Origin: CAVQCX01 sp050050175
Lineage (GTDB): Bacteria > Pseudomonadota > Gammaproteobacteria > Chromatiales > Chromatiaceae
Direction: 5' to 3'
NCBI GenBank assembly: GCA_050050175.1
Contig: JASFUT010000173.1
Coordinates: forward strand, 1-6,922
Length of the DNA stretch: 6,922 nucleotides
Under the pieces are notes generated by a model that saw nothing but the letters and a program-made list of their open reading frames with translations, was not told the origin of the DNA and ran no database searches. Each line of letters opens with the position of its first letter. Within the stretch, counting starts at the first letter, position 1. Below are positions 5,682 through 6,922 of the stretch, in pieces. The position numbers and the translations under genes are program-made.

Positions 5682-6922
5682 TCAGTCCGCGGGGAAGAGC
5701 CGGGCCAGGCGCGGCAGCTCGCCGGACAGCCCCATGGCCTGACGGGCGAGCACCGCCTTTACCGGCCCCAGCCGGTCGGTGACGCCCAGACCCAGGTTGC
5801 GCAGGCTGCGCAGGACGGGATTCCGGCTCCCGAACATCCGCTTGAAGCCGTCCATGGCGGCCAGCATGGTCATGTTCGCCCCCCGGCGCGTGCGCTCATA
5901 GCGTCTGAGTGCGGAGATTCCCGCCCAGTCCCGCCCCGCCGAGCGGGCGTCGACGACCGCCTCCGCGAGCGCAGCGGCGTCCAGGAGCCCTAGATTGACG
6001 CCCTGTCCCGCCAGTGGATGAACGGCATGGGCGGCGTCACCGATGAGCGCAAGGCCCGGGCGCACATAGTGCTCCGCGTGCTGCAGGCGCAGCGGGAAGG
6101 CCGCCCGCGGGCCGCTCCCCCGGATCCTGCCGAGGACGCCGTCGCTCGCCCGGGTGAGCGCCTCGCAGAAGGCAGCCTCGTCCAGGGCAACCAGCCGCTC
6201 GGCCTCCATCGGGGTCGTCGACCAGACGATCGAGCAACGTCCGTCGCGCAGGGGCAGGAAGGCCAGGGGTCCGTCGGGCATGAAACGCTGCCAGGCGGTC
6301 TCGCGGTGGGAGGCCGCGGGCGTGACCGTGGCTACCACCGCGTGCTGCTCGTAGGCCCAGCCGACGGTCCCGATCCCCGCCTGGCCGCGCACGGGCGAGT
6401 CACGCCCGTCGGCGCCCACGAGGAGGCGGGCTGCGATCACCCTGCCGTCCTCCAGCGCGACGCGCGGACCGTCCCCGGCGAAGTCGACGCCCGCGATCGT
6501 GGAGGGACAGAGCAGGTCGACTTCCTCCAGGGCCTCGAGGAGCTCCCAGAGGGCCAGCCGGGTGACGCGGTTCTCCACGATGTGCCCGAGGTCGGGCTGG
6601 CCGAGGTCCGCCGCATCGAAGTGGATGCTGCCGGTCCCCTCGGCGTCCCACACGTGCATCTCCCGGTAGGGGCTCACCCCCAGCTGGACCATCCGGGGCC
6701 AGGCCCCCAGGTTGGCGAGGATGCGCTCTGAGGCGCGGGTCAGGGCCGATACCCGCAGGTCCACTTCGCCGGACGGCCAGCGCCGTGAGGGCGGCCGCGG
6801 GTCCACGACGGCCACCGCCAGCCCTTCCCGGCCCAGCGCACAGGCCAGGGCCGCGCCGACCATGCCGCCGCCGGCGACGAGGACGTCGCAGGACGTGTCG
6901 GCGCGCGCCCGGGACTCAGCCA
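5682..6922 (-). CDS. FAD-dependent ubiquinone biosynthesis hydroxylase, UbiH/UbiF/VisC(UbiI)/COQ6 family, start codon cut by one base
   Basis: Flavin monooxygenase that hydroxylates the aromatic ring of a polyprenylated ubiquinone precursor with O2 and NAD(P)H. The frame runs to the right edge. The last bases read (A)TG GCT GAG TCC, so the start is probably an ATG whose first base is at 6923; this gives a 413-residue protein. Numbering from that Met, the dinucleotide-binding motif is VAGGGMVGAALA (16-27). LRVSALTRASERIL (57-70) and LGHIVEN (112-118) are typical of the UbiI/UbiF branch. GADGRDSPVR (170-179) is the DG motif, and GDAAHAVHPLAGQGVN (295-310) is the FAD-ribityl GD motif. The C-terminus has the family's NLGLGVTDRLGPVKAVLARQAMGL. 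Which ring position it acts on cannot be settled here. Residues 106-118 and its place upstream of gcv favour UbiI (VisC, C5 hydroxylase), while WQRFMPDGPLAFLPL resembles UbiF. No clear terminator follows. Confidence 0.9.
   Translation of the reverse strand, partial: AESRARADTSCDVLVAGGGMVGAALACALGREGLAVAVVDPRPPSRRWPSGEVDLRVSALTRASERILANLGAWPRMVQLGVSPYREMHVWDAEGTGSIHFDAADLGQPDLGHIVENRVTRLALWELLEALEEVDLLCPSTIAGVDFAGDGPRVALEDGRVIAARLLVGADGRDSPVRGQAGIGTVGWAYEQHAVVATVTPAASHRETAWQRFMPDGPLAFLPLRDGRCSIVWSTTPMEAERLVALDEAAFCEALTRASDGVLGRIRGSGPRAAFPLRLQHAEHYVRPGLALIGDAAHAVHPLAGQGVNLGLLDAAALAEAVVDARSAGRDWAGISALRRYERTRRGANMTMLAAMDGFKRMFGSRNPVLRSLRNLGLGVTDRLGPVKAVLARQAMGLSGELPRLARLFPAD

Noticed and set aside
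6018..6731. 237-codon plus-strand frame opposite the hydroxylase gene
   Set aside because: It is antisense to conserved FAD-binding motifs, and the translation is Gly/Arg/Glu-rich without recognisable domains.

Overview
This GC-rich window carries six protein genes, all on the minus strand, so it is best read from right to left. The gene content and order suggest a high-GC gammaproteobacterium. The glycine dehydrogenase is split (a separate GcvPA subunit), and a UbiH/UbiF/VisC-type hydroxylase lies upstream of the gcv genes, as in the pepP-ubiH-ubiI(visC)-gcvTHP order of E. coli. A Chromatiales/Ectothiorhodospiraceae-like source is a reasonable guess but is not proven by the sequence.

Right end (5682-6922): an FAD-dependent ubiquinone-biosynthesis hydroxylase. 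It appears complete except for the first base of its start codon, which seems to lie one base beyond the window edge. Next (4470-5681) come a 216-bp intergenic region and a periplasmic Fe(III)-binding protein of the FutA/FbpA/IdiA family. That intergenic region holds a sigma70-like promoter whose -10 element lies inside a good Fur-box match. After a 36-nt gap comes a two-domain ferric-iron ABC permease of the FbpB/HitB type (2769-4433, TTG start). No ATPase gene is visible, so this is a two-gene iron-uptake operon that must borrow its ATPase from elsewhere.

Between the permease and gcvT is a 506-bp non-coding region (2263-2768). It contains a well-matched sigma70 promoter, a tandem glycine riboswitch (two aptamers, 2323-2511) and a strong intrinsic terminator (2281-2320) just before gcvT. 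The remaining ~210 bp next to the permease end hold only hairpins of uncertain role.

Left part (1-2262): gcvT (T-protein), gcvH (H-protein) and the first 238 codons of gcvPA (P-protein subunit 1) form one operon. gcvPB would be expected beyond the left edge. The products make up most of the glycine cleavage system, which splits glycine into CO2, ammonia and a methylene group on tetrahydrofolate. The riboswitch senses its substrate.

The window is mostly well-known biology. The points most worth a second look are the iron-uptake pair sitting between a ubi hydroxylase and gcvT, its Fur-overlapped promoter and missing ATPase, and an atypical second glycine aptamer. I see no evidence of a wholly new system.
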